From Sphingomonas sp. Leaf21 (GTDB lineage Bacteria; Pseudomonadota; Alphaproteobacteria; Sphingomonadales; Sphingomonadaceae), in assembly GCF_916858675.1 (NCBI RefSeq), contig NZ_CAKASM010000001.1, forward strand, positions 1-64,000: a stretch of 64,000 nucleotides of DNA. Direction: 5' to 3'. The number at the start of each line of letters is the position of its first letter. The first letter of the stretch is position 1. The notes beneath the pieces were generated by a model. The model had not been told where the DNA came from. It did no database searches and saw only the letters and a program-made list of their open reading frames with translations. The translations under genes and the position numbers were made by a program. Shown one piece after another: positions 16,501 to 26,956 of the stretch.

Positions 16501-16538
16501 TTGACGCGCTGACGATCGGTTAATATACCACTCGGTAT
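16501..16538 (+). promoter_or_regulatory. Promoter with TetR operator copy 3
   Basis: TTGACG (16501-16506), a 17-bp spacer and TATACC (16524-16529) form a good promoter. The -10 lies within the perfect dyad ATACC-ACTC-GGTAT (16525-16538). The next gene starts at 16665, leaving an untranslated leader of about 130 bases. A bound TetR would block this -10 directly. Confidence 0.6.
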
Positions 16539-16664
16539 GGAAGGCGCTTCGGGCCTTCCGGTTGGATAATCAAGCGAGACAGCACGGCGGCGGACGAAGG
16601 ACTGCCGATCGCGGCGGGCGGTGGCCCGGCGTGCGGGATGTCGCGCGACGGAAGGGGAAGTCTC

Positions 16665-17084
16665 ATGGCCTATGTCGCTTTTCAGGAAATCGGTGCCGCT
16701 CGCGTCGCGGTCGATGCCGCCATCACCCAGCAGGGCGCGGCCGCCATCCGCCCCGACGCGCGTCTCTCGGCGCTGGAATGGCAGGTCGTGGCGCTGGCAC
16801 GGCGCGATCGCGTCTCCAGCCTGCGCGCGCCGTCCAAGCTCGGCCGGGCGCTGGGCAGCATCTTCGGCGACTCGCGCAATCCGCGGCTTGCCGACCCTTC
16901 GCTCGAAGCGCTTCGCCGGATGGCCGTGCTGAGCTGGCATCACGGCTACAGCGTGCCCTCGCACGAGGTCCGTACCTTTCTGGCGGCGGGATATTCGCCC
17001 GACCAGTATGAGCTGATGGTCGACAGCATCTCCACCGCGCTCAGCAGCACCCGGCGCCCGATGCGGCTCGCCACGTCGGAATGA
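16665..17084 (+). CDS. Conserved sphingomonad protein of unknown function
   Basis: 139 residues. The start is fixed by GAAGGGGAAG just before ATG 16665, although the frame extends upstream. It begins MAYVAFQEIG and contains SALEWQVVALARRD and LEALRRMAVLSWHHGY, predicted mostly helical, with no signal peptide or membrane segment. I recall similar proteins in other sphingomonads but no function. The promoter in front carries two operator copies for the adjacent TetR protein, so it is the likely target gene of that repressor. Confidence 0.8.
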   Translation: MAYVAFQEIGAARVAVDAAITQQGAAAIRPDARLSALEWQVVALARRDRVSSLRAPSKLGRALGSIFGDSRNPRLADPSLEALRRMAVLSWHHGYSVPSHEVRTFLAAGYSPDQYELMVDSISTALSSTRRPMRLATSE

Positions 17085-17159
17085 CCCGGGAATACGCCGA
17101 CGGGTCTTGCCCTTGTCGGCAGGAGGCGTAGCTTAGGGGCGCCAACGACGGAGCAGACC

Positions 17160-17741
17160 ATGACGGCCGAACTGCGTCTGAACGACCCCTTCTCGATCAT
17201 CACCCTGCCGATGGCGGGCGCCGAGCGCGCCATGCCGTGGGAGCATATGTTCGCGTGGCCGCGGCAGGGCGATGTCCAGCTCTCGCTGGAGAATGTCTCG
17301 CGGGAGGCGCGCGACCTTTGGGCGACGCGGCTCGACCATGCGGTGGCGCAGGCCGACAAGGCGGTGCTGCTCGTCGCCGAAGGCGCGGCGTGCCTTGCCA
17401 GTATCTGGTGGGCGCGACTCTCACCCAGTCATTATGTCTCGAAGGTCGCCGGAGCGCTGTTCTTCCAGCCGCCGGGCACCGCCGCGCTCGACCGCAGTGG
17501 CGGACAGCTGTTCGCCTCGCCCGACGCGGCGCTGCCATTCCCGTCGCTGATCGTCGATGGCTCGACCCATGGGGCCACGCTGGCGGAAATCTGCGGCGGG
17601 CGCCTGCTCGCGGCGCCGGTCGCCGCGCCGCCGCCGACCGGCATGTGGCGCCAGGCACAGCGCCTGATCGAGCGTTTCTCGGCCGGGGTGGTCGAGCAGG
17701 ATCTTCGCGTCCTCCGCACGCTCGGCCATTTCGACCGCTGA
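17160..17741 (+). CDS. Degenerate RBBP9/YdeN-like alpha/beta hydrolase
   Basis: 193 residues; start supported by GGAG 6 bases upstream. The central part (LDHAVAQADKAVLLVAEGAACLASIWWARL, in two pieces, then VAGALFFQPPG) follows the RBBP9/YdeN serine hydrolase pattern. The nucleophile motif normally reads G-H-S-L-G, but here it is AEGAA, so the Ser is Gly. The usual acidic site after PFPSL (SxxD) is IVDGSTHG. The protein therefore looks catalytically dead, perhaps a binding or structural protein. This family assignment is from pattern memory and is moderately sure. It could instead be an unrelated sphingomonad protein. Confidence 0.65.
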   Translation: MTAELRLNDPFSIITLPMAGAERAMPWEHMFAWPRQGDVQLSLENVSREARDLWATRLDHAVAQADKAVLLVAEGAACLASIWWARLSPSHYVSKVAGALFFQPPGTAALDRSGGQLFASPDAALPFPSLIVDGSTHGATLAEICGGRLLAAPVAAPPPTGMWRQAQRLIERFSAGVVEQDLRVLRTLGHFDR

Positions 17742-17745
17742 CGAA

Positions 17746-17781
17746 CAAAAAATGGCCCGGCGAGTACCATTCGCCGGGCCA
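17746..17781 (-). terminator. Terminator of the minus-strand lipoprotein gene
   Basis: An 11-bp stem (TGGCCCGGCGA at 17753-17763 with TCGCCGGGCCA at 17771-17781), a 7-base loop and, on the minus strand, seven T residues (17746-17752). It may also slow transcription from the plus-strand gene that ends at 17741. Confidence 0.75.
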
Positions 17782-17862
17782 GTCGATCGCCTTAGGGAGC
17801 TTCCTTTGGCGAGCAGGAGCAGTGTGAGGCCCTTCGCAAAAGGGCCCGCCACCGAGGGAAAG

Positions 17863-18093
17863 TCAGTTGGCGTTGGCGGGGGCCGGGATGGCCGCGTTAT
17901 CCGACAGCACGTCGTTGGCCAGCGCTTCGTTGTCCGGCAACGCCTCTTCGTCATTGGCGACGATATCGTTGGTCAGCGCCGTCGATTCCGTATTGTCGGT
18001 CGCCGAAATATTCTCCGTCCCGGAGCGCGAGCAGCCCGCAACGCTGACGGCTGCGGCGAGGAGGATCAGCGGTAGGCCATGGCGTCGCAACAT
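17863..18093 (-). CDS. Small Asp/Asn-rich lipoprotein
   Basis: 76 residues from ATG 18093, chosen because AGGGGA lies 8 bases upstream and the product then begins with a lipoprotein signal (MLRRHGLPLILLAAAVSVAGC, lipobox VAGC). The mature part is short and rich in Asn, Asp, Glu and Ala (TALTNDIVANDEEALPDNEA), so it is acidic and probably disordered. A similar lipoprotein is at 29216-29482. Function unknown. It has its own terminator and is divergent from the serine protease gene. Confidence 0.8.
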   Translation of the reverse strand: MLRRHGLPLILLAAAVSVAGCSRSGTENISATDNTESTALTNDIVANDEEALPDNEALANDVLSDNAAIPAPANAN

Positions 18094-18163
18094 CGTATCG
18101 GTCCCCTGAGTTGTGCATCTTCCGCCGTGTTCCGGCTTCCAGTGAGTAATACATACCAAATCG

Positions 18164-19411
18164 ATGGGATATAACCAACGCTATTCTTTCCGCGTCGATA
18201 GCTGGGCTTTGCGATGGCTGGTGGCCGTGCTGGCGATGACGTTATCGGCCGCGACGGCGGCCGTTGCGCAGTCTCCGGCGGCGGCGCCCCTGGACGGCAA
18301 TTCCGCGCTCGCGCTCGACTCCGTCCAATATGCCGCAAGCGTCGGGCTGTCGGATATTCGTGCGCGGCAGGAACTCGATGCGCAGGAGGCGTCGGTTCCG
18401 ATCACCGACGCGTTGCAGGTCGAATTCGCCGATCGGCTGGCGGGGATATCGGTCGGCCATTCGCCCTTTCGCATCGACGTCCTGCTGACCGGAGACGCAC
18501 CCGTCGCCGATCGGGTCGTCGCGCTGGCGGGGCAGGCGGTGGCGATCCGCTTCCGCACCGGCGCCTTCGCGACGCACCGGCAACTCGTCGTGGCGCTGGC
18601 GCTGCACCAGACGGAGATCCGCGCAAGCCTGACGCAGCCGCCCGGTATCGGCGTCGACCCCCGGATCGGTGCGTTGGTGGTCATGGTCGCCAGCGCCGAT
18701 CTGGCGATCGAACCGGCGGACGCGATGCGAGACCGGATCGCGCGGATTGCGGGCGTGCCGGTCAAGATCGCGACGCTGGAGACGCCCGATATCGATCTGG
18801 CGGACCTTCAGGGGGGTATGCGGCTGGTCGGGGTCGATCCGGTCAATGGCCGCCGCTATGCCTGCACCAGCGGTTTCGTCGTCCGGCGCGGCGGCGGGAG
18901 CGCGATCGTGACCGCGGCGCATTGCCCGGACGATCTGTCGTGGATCGATGTCGCGGGCATGGCGCATCCCCTCCGCTACGCGGGACAATGGGGTTGGGGC
19001 TATCAGGACGTGCAGGTGAACGTCAGCGACGTCGCGCTCGCCCCCGTATTCCGGAGCGACACCGCCAAGACGATCGAACGGACGGTGACCGGCGCCCGTG
19101 CGCGGGGCTCGACCCGCGCTGGCGACATCGTGTGCCATCGCGGCGAGCGGACGGGCTATAGCTGCGCGGAGGTGTGGATGCCCGACTTCGCACCGGCGGG
19201 CGATCTGTGCGGCGGCGGCTGCACGCCGACCTGGGTCGCGGTGCGCGGGCCGACCTGTCGCAGCGGAGACAGCGGCGGGCCGGTCTTCCTCGGCGGCACG
19301 GCCTTCGGCATCGTCAAGGGTGGCAGCTATCGTGGCGACGGGAGCTGCGCCTTTTATTATTATATGTCGCTCGATTACCTGCCCGACGGTTGGGTCCTGG
19401 CGACCGGCTGA
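18164..19411 (+). CDS. Secreted chymotrypsin-like serine protease
   Basis: 415 residues with an N-terminal signal or anchor (about residues 17-36), a long pro-region (about 40-230) and an S1 protease domain. His253 in TAAHC and Ser370 in SGDSGGPVF are clear. Asp289 in SDVALAP is the likely third triad member. Cys residues around 234/254 and 349/353/365 suggest disulfides and fit a periplasmic or extracellular enzyme. The layout resembles alpha-lytic protease and streptogrisins, whose pro-regions act as folding chaperones. It is divergent from the small lipoprotein gene with a 70-bp gap. Confidence 0.85.
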   Translation: MGYNQRYSFRVDSWALRWLVAVLAMTLSAATAAVAQSPAAAPLDGNSALALDSVQYAASVGLSDIRARQELDAQEASVPITDALQVEFADRLAGISVGHSPFRIDVLLTGDAPVADRVVALAGQAVAIRFRTGAFATHRQLVVALALHQTEIRASLTQPPGIGVDPRIGALVVMVASADLAIEPADAMRDRIARIAGVPVKIATLETPDIDLADLQGGMRLVGVDPVNGRRYACTSGFVVRRGGGSAIVTAAHCPDDLSWIDVAGMAHPLRYAGQWGWGYQDVQVNVSDVALAPVFRSDTAKTIERTVTGARARGSTRAGDIVCHRGERTGYSCAEVWMPDFAPAGDLCGGGCTPTWVAVRGPTCRSGDSGGPVFLGGTAFGIVKGGSYRGDGSCAFYYYMSLDYLPDGWVLATG

Positions 19412-19474
19412 GGGATCGCATGTCACCGCGTCCGCGTTTTTGGAGCGATCCAGAAGCATGATGAAGGCGATGGC

Positions 19475-20479
19475 ATGAAAGCGATGATCCTCGACGCCCC
19501 CGGCGGGCTGGACCGATTGAGGCTGGTCGAGCGGCCCGATCCGGGTACGCCGGGGCCGGGCATGATCCGCGTCCGCCTCCATGCCACCTCGCTCAACTAT
19601 CACGACTATGGCGTCGTGGCGGGGCGGAAGCCGACCGAGGATGGTCGCATTCCGATGGCCGATGGCGCGGGCATCGTCGAGGGGATCGGCGATGGGGTGA
19701 CCGACTTCGCCCCCGGCGATCCGGTCGTCGCCTGCTTCTTCCCCGACTGGCAGGAGGGACCGCCGCGCGTCGGCGACTTTTCGCGCGTGCCGGGCGACGG
19801 GATCGACGGCCATGCATGTGACGTGGTGGTGGCGCCCGCCACCGCCTTCACGCGCGCGCCCAGGGGATATGACCATGCCGAAGCGGCGACGATCACCACG
19901 GCGGGGCTCACCGCCTGGCGAAGCCTGGTGGTCGACGGCGGGCTGAAGGCGGGGGACAGCGTGCTCGTATTGGGCACCGGCGGGGTGTCGATCTGGGCGT
20001 TGCAGATCGCCCGGTTGATGGGCGCGCGGGTCGCGGTCACATCGTCATCGGACGAAAAGCTCGAGCGCGCCCGTGCGCTCGGGGCGGCGCACACGATCAA
20101 CTACCGCACGCATCGGGATTGGGGGCGACAGATCCATGATTGGGCGGGAGAGGGCGTCGATCACGTCATCGAGGTCGGCGGTCCGGGGACGCTGGCCCAG
20201 TCGATCGACGCGGTGCGGATCGGTGGGCATATCGGTCTGATCGGCGTGCTGACAGGCATGGCGGGCGACGTGCCGACCGCGACGCTGATGGCCAAACAGG
20301 CGCGGTTGCAAGGGCTGATCGTCGGCAGTCGGCGGATGCAGATGGAGTTCGTCCGCGCGCTGGACGACGCGGCGCTACGGCCGGTGATCGATCGCCGCTT
20401 CGATCTCGTCGAACTGGCCGAGGCCTTCCGCCTTCAGGAAAGCGGCGGCCATTTCGGCAAGATCGCCGTGACCTGGTGA
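19475..20479 (+). CDS. MDR family NAD(P)-dependent alcohol dehydrogenase/quinone oxidoreductase
   Basis: 334 residues, medium-chain dehydrogenase fold. The N-terminal catalytic domain starts MKAMILDAPGGLD and contains LNYHDYGVVAG, where zinc-dependent alcohol dehydrogenases have a Cys ligand, so the catalytic zinc is probably absent. The Rossmann domain has VLVLGTGGVSIWALQIARLMGA near residues 165-186 and TSSSDEKLERARALGA. This fits the quinone oxidoreductase-like branch, reducing enones or quinones with NADPH. The substrate is not predictable. It converges on the GntR gene with a 3-bp gap. Confidence 0.85.
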   Translation: MKAMILDAPGGLDRLRLVERPDPGTPGPGMIRVRLHATSLNYHDYGVVAGRKPTEDGRIPMADGAGIVEGIGDGVTDFAPGDPVVACFFPDWQEGPPRVGDFSRVPGDGIDGHACDVVVAPATAFTRAPRGYDHAEAATITTAGLTAWRSLVVDGGLKAGDSVLVLGTGGVSIWALQIARLMGARVAVTSSSDEKLERARALGAAHTINYRTHRDWGRQIHDWAGEGVDHVIEVGGPGTLAQSIDAVRIGGHIGLIGVLTGMAGDVPTATLMAKQARLQGLIVGSRRMQMEFVRALDDAALRPVIDRRFDLVELAEAFRLQESGGHFGKIAVTW

Positions 20480-20482
20480 GGA

Positions 20483-21127
20483 TCAGCGCCCGAGTTGCGC
20501 GCGCAGGTCGATCATCGTCGCGCCGATATGGTCGGTCAGGAATCCGGCGACCCGCGCCTCGTCCCGCGCCAGCCACGCGTCGAGCAACTCGTGATGCTCC
20601 TTGTGCGCCCGCGTCTCGCGCCCGGCGGGCTTGAGGTGCTGGACGACATAGCGTTCGGCCAGCACCTGCAACCGCTCGATGAGCTGGAAGGTCAGCGCGG
20701 CGCCGAGCGGGCGGACCAGCGCCAGGTGGAAGGCGCGGTTGAGAAGTGCGACCTCGTGCAACGCCTCGTGCGCCGCGACGTCGAGCGCGACCAGCGCGGC
20801 CTTGGCCGCCGCCTGGTCGGCGGCGGTCGCGACGCGACTGGCACGCGCGGCGGCGTCGGGTTCGATCGCGAGGCGAAGCTCGTAAATCTCTTCCGCTTCG
20901 CCCGCGCCTAGCGACCGGACGAAGAAGCCGCGATTGGCCTGGCTGGTCAGCAGACCTTCCTGCTCCAGACGCGCCAGCGCCTCGCGCAGCGGAATCTTGC
21001 TGACGCCCAGCTCATTGGCCAGCGCATCCTGGCGGATGGGCTGTTCCTCGAGAAGGTCGCCGCTGATGATCCGTTCGCGAATGATCGTGAAGATCTGTTC
21101 GGACAGGGTGCGAACGACAAGGCTCAT
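20483..21127 (-). CDS. GntR family regulator, FadR/FCD type (paralogue)
   Basis: 214 residues; winged helix at about 5-70 and FCD domain after. The DNA-reading region ELGVSKIPLREALARLEQEGL differs from the GntR protein at 13623 by a single Met-to-Leu change, and the two proteins are similar along most of their length, including VLAERYVVQHLKPAGR near the C-terminus. The near-operator ATAC-G-GTAA lies 50 bp before its ATG. It stands alone on the minus strand next to the MDR gene. It is likely a duplicate that shares operators with the first regulator but may bind a different ligand. Confidence 0.9.
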   Translation of the reverse strand: MSLVVRTLSEQIFTIIRERIISGDLLEEQPIRQDALANELGVSKIPLREALARLEQEGLLTSQANRGFFVRSLGAGEAEEIYELRLAIEPDAAARASRVATAADQAAAKAALVALDVAAHEALHEVALLNRAFHLALVRPLGAALTFQLIERLQVLAERYVVQHLKPAGRETRAHKEHHELLDAWLARDEARVAGFLTDHIGATMIDLRAQLGR

Positions 21128-21176
21128 GGTCTCTCTCGTGCCGACAGGCCAGGAGGAGCCTGTAATTCATGGATTA

Positions 21177-21185
21177 ATACGGTAA
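21177..21185. promoter_or_regulatory. Near-match GntR operator upstream of the second GntR gene
   Basis: ATACGGTAA matches the ATAC-n-GTAT palindrome at 8 of 9 positions including the spacer and lies 50 bp upstream of the ATG at 21127. Weak alone; it gains support from the two better sites and the nearly identical recognition helices. Confidence 0.35.
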
Positions 21186-21235
21186 TCGGTGCACCAGCAT
21201 AGACCCGTTCGCGGCGCGATGCCAAGTGTCGGTAA

Positions 21236-23290
<2,055 letters not shown>

Positions 23291-23343
23291 CCTCACGGGA
23301 TAGCGGGGTGGGGAGGGGGGCGCTACCCCGATGAATTCCCTTT

Positions 23344-23427
23344 GCCTTCGACTGCGGTCAGGCGCGACCGGGTTTGGAAGTGGGCTGACAATCCCTCAAT
23401 CGGGTCAGCCTGAGCGACGTCGAAGGC
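23344..23427. repeat. Inverted-repeat pair of a dispersed element
   Basis: GCCTTCGACTGCGGTCAGGC (23344-23363) and GCCTGAGCGACGTCGAAGGC (23408-23427) form an imperfect inverted repeat, 17 of 20 positions, around a 44-base spacer in the gap before the ArsC-like gene. The second arm recurs exactly, in inverted orientation, at 58245-58264. It resembles the REP-like intergenic repeats common in sphingomonads. Confidence 0.7.
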
Positions 23428-23505
23428 CACGTCCCACCCTATCCTGCTGCAATCCTCGCCCGCCGCCGGTAAGAGCGAACGTCCCCCACCATTCCAAGGC
23501 ACAGC

Positions 23506-23850
23506 ATGACCGTCCAACTCTACGGCATTCCCAACTGCGACACGATGAAGAAGGCCCGGACCTGGCTCGACCAGCACGGCGTTGCCTATCGCTTCCACAA
23601 CTACAAGACCGATGGCATCGACGCGGCGACCCTGCGCCGCTGGGTCGATCAGGTGGGCTGGGAAATACTCCTCAATCGCGCCGGAACGACCTTCCGCAAA
23701 CTGGATGAGGCGGAGCGGCGGGATATCGACGCCGAGAAGGCGATCCGGCTGATGCAAGCGCAACCCTCGCTCATCAAGCGGCCGGTGCTCGATCGTGACG
23801 GCACGCTGACGATCGGCTTCAAACCGGAGCGCTACGCCGAAATCCTCTAA
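23506..23850 (+). CDS. ArsC/Spx-like reductase (YffB type)
   Basis: 114-residue thioredoxin-fold protein of the arsenate reductase-like YffB group. It begins MTVQLYGIPNCDTMKKA: a single Cys near residue 11 followed by DTMKKA, which is the YffB/Spx layout rather than a CxxC thioredoxin. The C-terminal part SLIKRPVLD is also characteristic. YffB-type proteins are thought to act on glutathione-linked substrates; true arsenate reduction is unproven for them. No arsenic resistance gene is nearby. It lies 50 bp before panB. Confidence 0.87.
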   Translation: MTVQLYGIPNCDTMKKARTWLDQHGVAYRFHNYKTDGIDAATLRRWVDQVGWEILLNRAGTTFRKLDEAERRDIDAEKAIRLMQAQPSLIKRPVLDRDGTLTIGFKPERYAEIL

Positions 23851-23899
23851 CCGCGCCGGAGGGGTGGAGCGAGCCGGACGGGCAGGGTAAGGGCGCGTC

Positions 23900-24766
23900 A
23901 TGTCCACGACCTACACGCTCGACACCGCGACGAGTCGCGCCAATCCCACGCCCGCTCCGATGAAGCGGCTGACCGTCCCGGCCATTCGCCGTGCCAAGGG
24001 CGCGACGCCGCTGGTCATGCTGACCGCCTATACGGTGCGGTCGGCGCAACTGCTCGACCCGCATTGCGACATGCTGCTCGTCGGCGACAGCCTGGGGCAG
24101 GTGATCTACGGCCTGCCCTCGACCGTGCCGGTCACGCTCCAGATGATGGCGGCGCACGGCGCGGCGGTGGTGCGCGGCAGCTATCACGCGGTGGTCGTCA
24201 TCGACCTGCCCTTCGGCAGCTATGAGGCGAGCCCCGAAAAGGCGTTCGAGAATGCCGCCTGGCTGCTCAAGGAAACCAGCGCGGCGGCGGTCAAGCTGGA
24301 GGGCGGGGTGGCGATGGCGCCGACCGTTCGCTTCCTGGTCGAACGCGGCATCCCCGTGATGGGGCATGTCGGGCTGACGCCTCAGGCGGTGAACGTGCTG
24401 GGCGGCTATGGCGCGCGCGGCCGCACGACGGAGGAAGCTGAGAAGATCGTCGCCGACGCGGTCGCGATCGCCGAGGCCGGGGCGTTTTCGGTTGTGATCG
24501 AGGGCGTGGTCGAGCCGATCGCAATTACGATCACCGAGCGGGTGGCCTGTCCGACGATCGGCATCGGCGCATCGGCGCAGTGCGACGGGCAGGTACTGGT
24601 GGGGGAGGACATGCTGGGCCTGTTCGACCGTACCGCGCGCTTCGTGAGGCGCTACGAGACGTTGGGCGACCGGATCGGCGAGGCCGCGCGCGCCTATGCC
24701 GAGGATGTTCGCGCCCGCCGCTTTCCAGGCGCCGAGCAGATTTACGCGCCGCGCGAAGGGGCGTGA
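23900..24766 (+). CDS. panB: 3-methyl-2-oxobutanoate hydroxymethyltransferase
   Basis: Adds a hydroxymethyl group from methylene-tetrahydrofolate to 2-oxoisovalerate, giving ketopantoate for pantothenate and CoA. 288 residues. The TIM-barrel motifs are present: [28 protein letters not shown] with its metal-binding Asp, [22 protein letters not shown] and TIGIGAS. The first 20 residues are an extension before [11 protein letters not shown]; the Met at codon 21 is an alternative start. panC is not in the window. Confidence 0.96.
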   Translation: MSTTYTLDTATSRANPTPAPMKRLTVPAIRRAKGATPLVMLTAYTVRSAQLLDPHCDMLLVGDSLGQVIYGLPSTVPVTLQMMAAHGAAVVRGSYHAVVVIDLPFGSYEASPEKAFENAAWLLKETSAAAVKLEGGVAMAPTVRFLVERGIPVMGHVGLTPQAVNVLGGYGARGRTTEEAEKIVADAVAIAEAGAFSVVIEGVVEPIAITITERVACPTIGIGASAQCDGQVLVGEDMLGLFDRTARFVRRYETLGDRIGEAARAYAEDVRARRFPGAEQIYAPREGA

Positions 24767-24849
24767 CGCAAGCTTCTTCCCACCGGGCCCGCTCCTCGCT
24801 AAAGGTCGCGGCTTCCTTGTTGCCTTGATCCAGAATAGCGGAGCCCGTC

Positions 24850-25551
24850 TTGGCCCTAACGCCCCAATCCAGCCAGGCCTTCATGAGCGAGGTCGACGAC
24901 GAACTGCGTCGCGACCGGCTGACCAAATTCTGGACCCGTTGGGGCCTGGTCGTCGGCGCGGTGGTCGTCCTCGCCCTCGCGGCGTTCGGCGGTTATCTCT
25001 ACTGGCAGCATCATCGCGCCCAGGCGGCGGCGGCCGATGGCGAGCAGTTGCAGGCCGCCTATGACGCGCTGGCGCAGAGCGATACCAAGACGGCGGATGC
25101 CAAGCTGAAGTCGCTGGCGGACTCGAATGTCGACGCCTATCGCGCGCTGGCGCAGTTCACCCAGGCCGACATCCTGTTGCAGCGGGACGATATGAAGGGG
25201 GCCGCCGCGCGGTTTGCTTCGGTCGCCAACGACGCCTCGCTGGCCAAGCCGTTCCGTGACCTGGCGCTGATCCGCCAGACCATGGCCGAATATGATACGC
25301 TGAAGCCCGAGGGCGTGATCGCCCGGCTGGGTGGCATGGCGGTGCCCGGCAATGCCTATTTCGGCAGCGCGGGCGAGATGGTCGCCGTGGCCTATCTCCG
25401 CCTCAACAAGCGCGCCGAGGCGGGGCGCCTGTTCGGCCAGATTGCCAGCGAGAAGGATGTGCCCGATACGTTGCGGCAACGCGCGGTTCAGATGGCCAGC
25501 GTATTGGGGGTCGATGCCGTCGGCCAGAGTGAGGACACCAAGACCCAATGA
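24850..25551 (+). CDS. YfgM-like membrane protein with tetratricopeptide-type repeats
   Basis: 233 residues. The TTG start at 24850 follows GGAG by 5-6 bases and gives the conserved beginning ALTPQSSQAF; the Met at codon 12 is an alternative. Residues about 27-52 are a membrane anchor (WGLVVGAVVVLALAAFGGYLYW), with an alpha-helical repeat domain in the periplasm. YfgM in E. coli associates with the translocon chaperone PpiD and sits beside bamB. Here too the gene overlaps bamB (ATGA) and is followed by der, the typical gene order. Confidence 0.85.
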   Translation: MALTPQSSQAFMSEVDDELRRDRLTKFWTRWGLVVGAVVVLALAAFGGYLYWQHHRAQAAAADGEQLQAAYDALAQSDTKTADAKLKSLADSNVDAYRALAQFTQADILLQRDDMKGAAARFASVANDASLAKPFRDLALIRQTMAEYDTLKPEGVIARLGGMAVPGNAYFGSAGEMVAVAYLRLNKRAEAGRLFGQIASEKDVPDTLRQRAVQMASVLGVDAVGQSEDTKTQ

Positions 25552-26870
25552 CGAAGCATTTCCGCACCTCGGCCGCGCTGGCCGCGTTGATGGCGCTGGG
25601 CGCCTGTGGGGTGTTCAAGCACGCGCCGAAAAAGACCCCGACCGTGGGCAATCGGGTTCCGATCCTGGTGTCCGAGACCGGGGTCGAGGCCGACAAGACG
25701 ATCGCCGACGTCCAGGTCACGCTGCCCGCGCCCGAGACGAACGCCGAATGGGCGCAGCCCGGTGGTAACGCCGCCAAGTCGATGGGCCAGCTCGCGCTCG
25801 GCGAACAGCCGCAGCGCCTGTGGGAAGCCACGATCAATGGCGGATCGGCGCGCGACCCGCTGGGCGCCCCGCCGGTCGTCGCCGAGAACAAGATCTTCGT
25901 CGTCGATGTCGAGGGCAATCTCCTTGCGCTGAACGCCGACAGCGGCGCGCGCCTCTGGTCGACCGGCATCACCGAGGGTGACGAGAATCGGCTTGCGCGG
26001 TTCGGTGGCGGTGCCAGCTATGACAGCGGCACGGTCTATGCGACCGACGGCCTTGGCGACGTCATCGCCGCCAACGCCGCAGACGGCAAGGTGCTGTGGC
26101 GCGCCAAGCCGGGCGGCCCGCTGCGTGGGTCGCCGACGATCGCCAATGGCAATGTCTATGTCCTGACCCAGGATAACCAGCTTTACGCGATCAACCAGAC
26201 CGATGGTAAGATCGTCTGGGCCGGACAGGGCACGCTGGAGACGCAGGGCGTGTTCGGCGTCGCGGCCCCCGCCGCCAGCCAGGGTACGGTCGTCGCGGGC
26301 TTCTCGAGCGGCGAACTCAATGCCTATCGCTATGAGAATGGCCGCATGTTGTGGCAGGACGCGCTGTCGCGGACCAGCATTTCGACCTCGGTGTCGACGC
26401 TGTCGGACATCGACGCCGCCCCCGTGATCGATCAGGGCCGCGTCTACGCGCTGGGCCAGGGCGGCCGCATGGTCGCGCTGGAACTGTCGACGGGTCAGCG
26501 CCTCTGGGAACAGAACTTCGCGGGAATCTCGACCCCCTGGATCGCGGGCGAATGGCTGTTCCTCGTCACCGACGACGCCCGGCTGGTCGCGCTCGCCCGT
26601 TCGAGCGGCAAGGCCCGCTGGATCGCGCAGTTGCAGCGTTTCCACAACGAAAAGAAGAAGAACGGCGCGATCACCTGGTTCGGGCCGATCCTGGCGGGCA
26701 ATCGCCTGATCCTGACCAATTCGGAAGGGCAGATCGTCTATGCCAATCCGGGTGACGGCTCGGTGCAGGCGACGGTCGAGTCCAAGACCCCCTTCGCGCT
26801 GCCACCGGTCGTCGCGAACGGCGTCCTCTATGTGCTGGACCAGAAGGGTCGGCTCGCCGCCTATAAGTGA
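25548..26870 (+). CDS. bamB: Outer membrane assembly lipoprotein BamB
   Basis: PQQ-like beta-propeller lipoprotein of the Bam complex that inserts outer-membrane proteins. 440 residues with a lipoprotein signal ending in ALGAC (Cys near residue 23), then eight propeller blades with repeated blade motifs such as NLLALNADSGARLWSTG and NAADGKVLWRAKPGG. It overlaps the YfgM-like gene by 4 bp and precedes der. The N-terminal 60 residues after the Cys form a basic linker longer than in E. coli BamB. Confidence 0.92.
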   Translation: MTKHFRTSAALAALMALGACGVFKHAPKKTPTVGNRVPILVSETGVEADKTIADVQVTLPAPETNAEWAQPGGNAAKSMGQLALGEQPQRLWEATINGGSARDPLGAPPVVAENKIFVVDVEGNLLALNADSGARLWSTGITEGDENRLARFGGGASYDSGTVYATDGLGDVIAANAADGKVLWRAKPGGPLRGSPTIANGNVYVLTQDNQLYAINQTDGKIVWAGQGTLETQGVFGVAAPAASQGTVVAGFSSGELNAYRYENGRMLWQDALSRTSISTSVSTLSDIDAAPVIDQGRVYALGQGGRMVALELSTGQRLWEQNFAGISTPWIAGEWLFLVTDDARLVALARSSGKARWIAQLQRFHNEKKKNGAITWFGPILAGNRLILTNSEGQIVYANPGDGSVQATVESKTPFALPPVVANGVLYVLDQKGRLAAYK

Positions 26871-26877
26871 CCTTAGC

Positions 26878-26916
26878 CCGTCCCCTTGGTCGTTGGCCCA
26901 AGGGGACGGTGCGTTT
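26878..26916 (+). terminator. Terminator-like hairpin after bamB
   Basis: CGTCCCCTTGG (26879-26889) pairs perfectly with CCAAGGGGACG (26898-26908), extended by C26878-G26909. The downstream tract is T-poor (TGCGTTTG), so it may act only as a partial terminator before der. Confidence 0.45.
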
Positions 26917-26956
26917 GTACCGTGACGAACGGATCGCCTTTCGCTAACGGACGGCG

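Noticed and set aside
23344..23427. Repeat pair considered as a CRISPR fragment
   Set aside because: There are only two inverted arms, no regular spacing of direct repeats and no cas genes.
23506..23850. Arsenate reductase of an arsenic resistance operon
   Set aside because: The single-Cys YffB/Spx layout and lack of ars genes argue against it.
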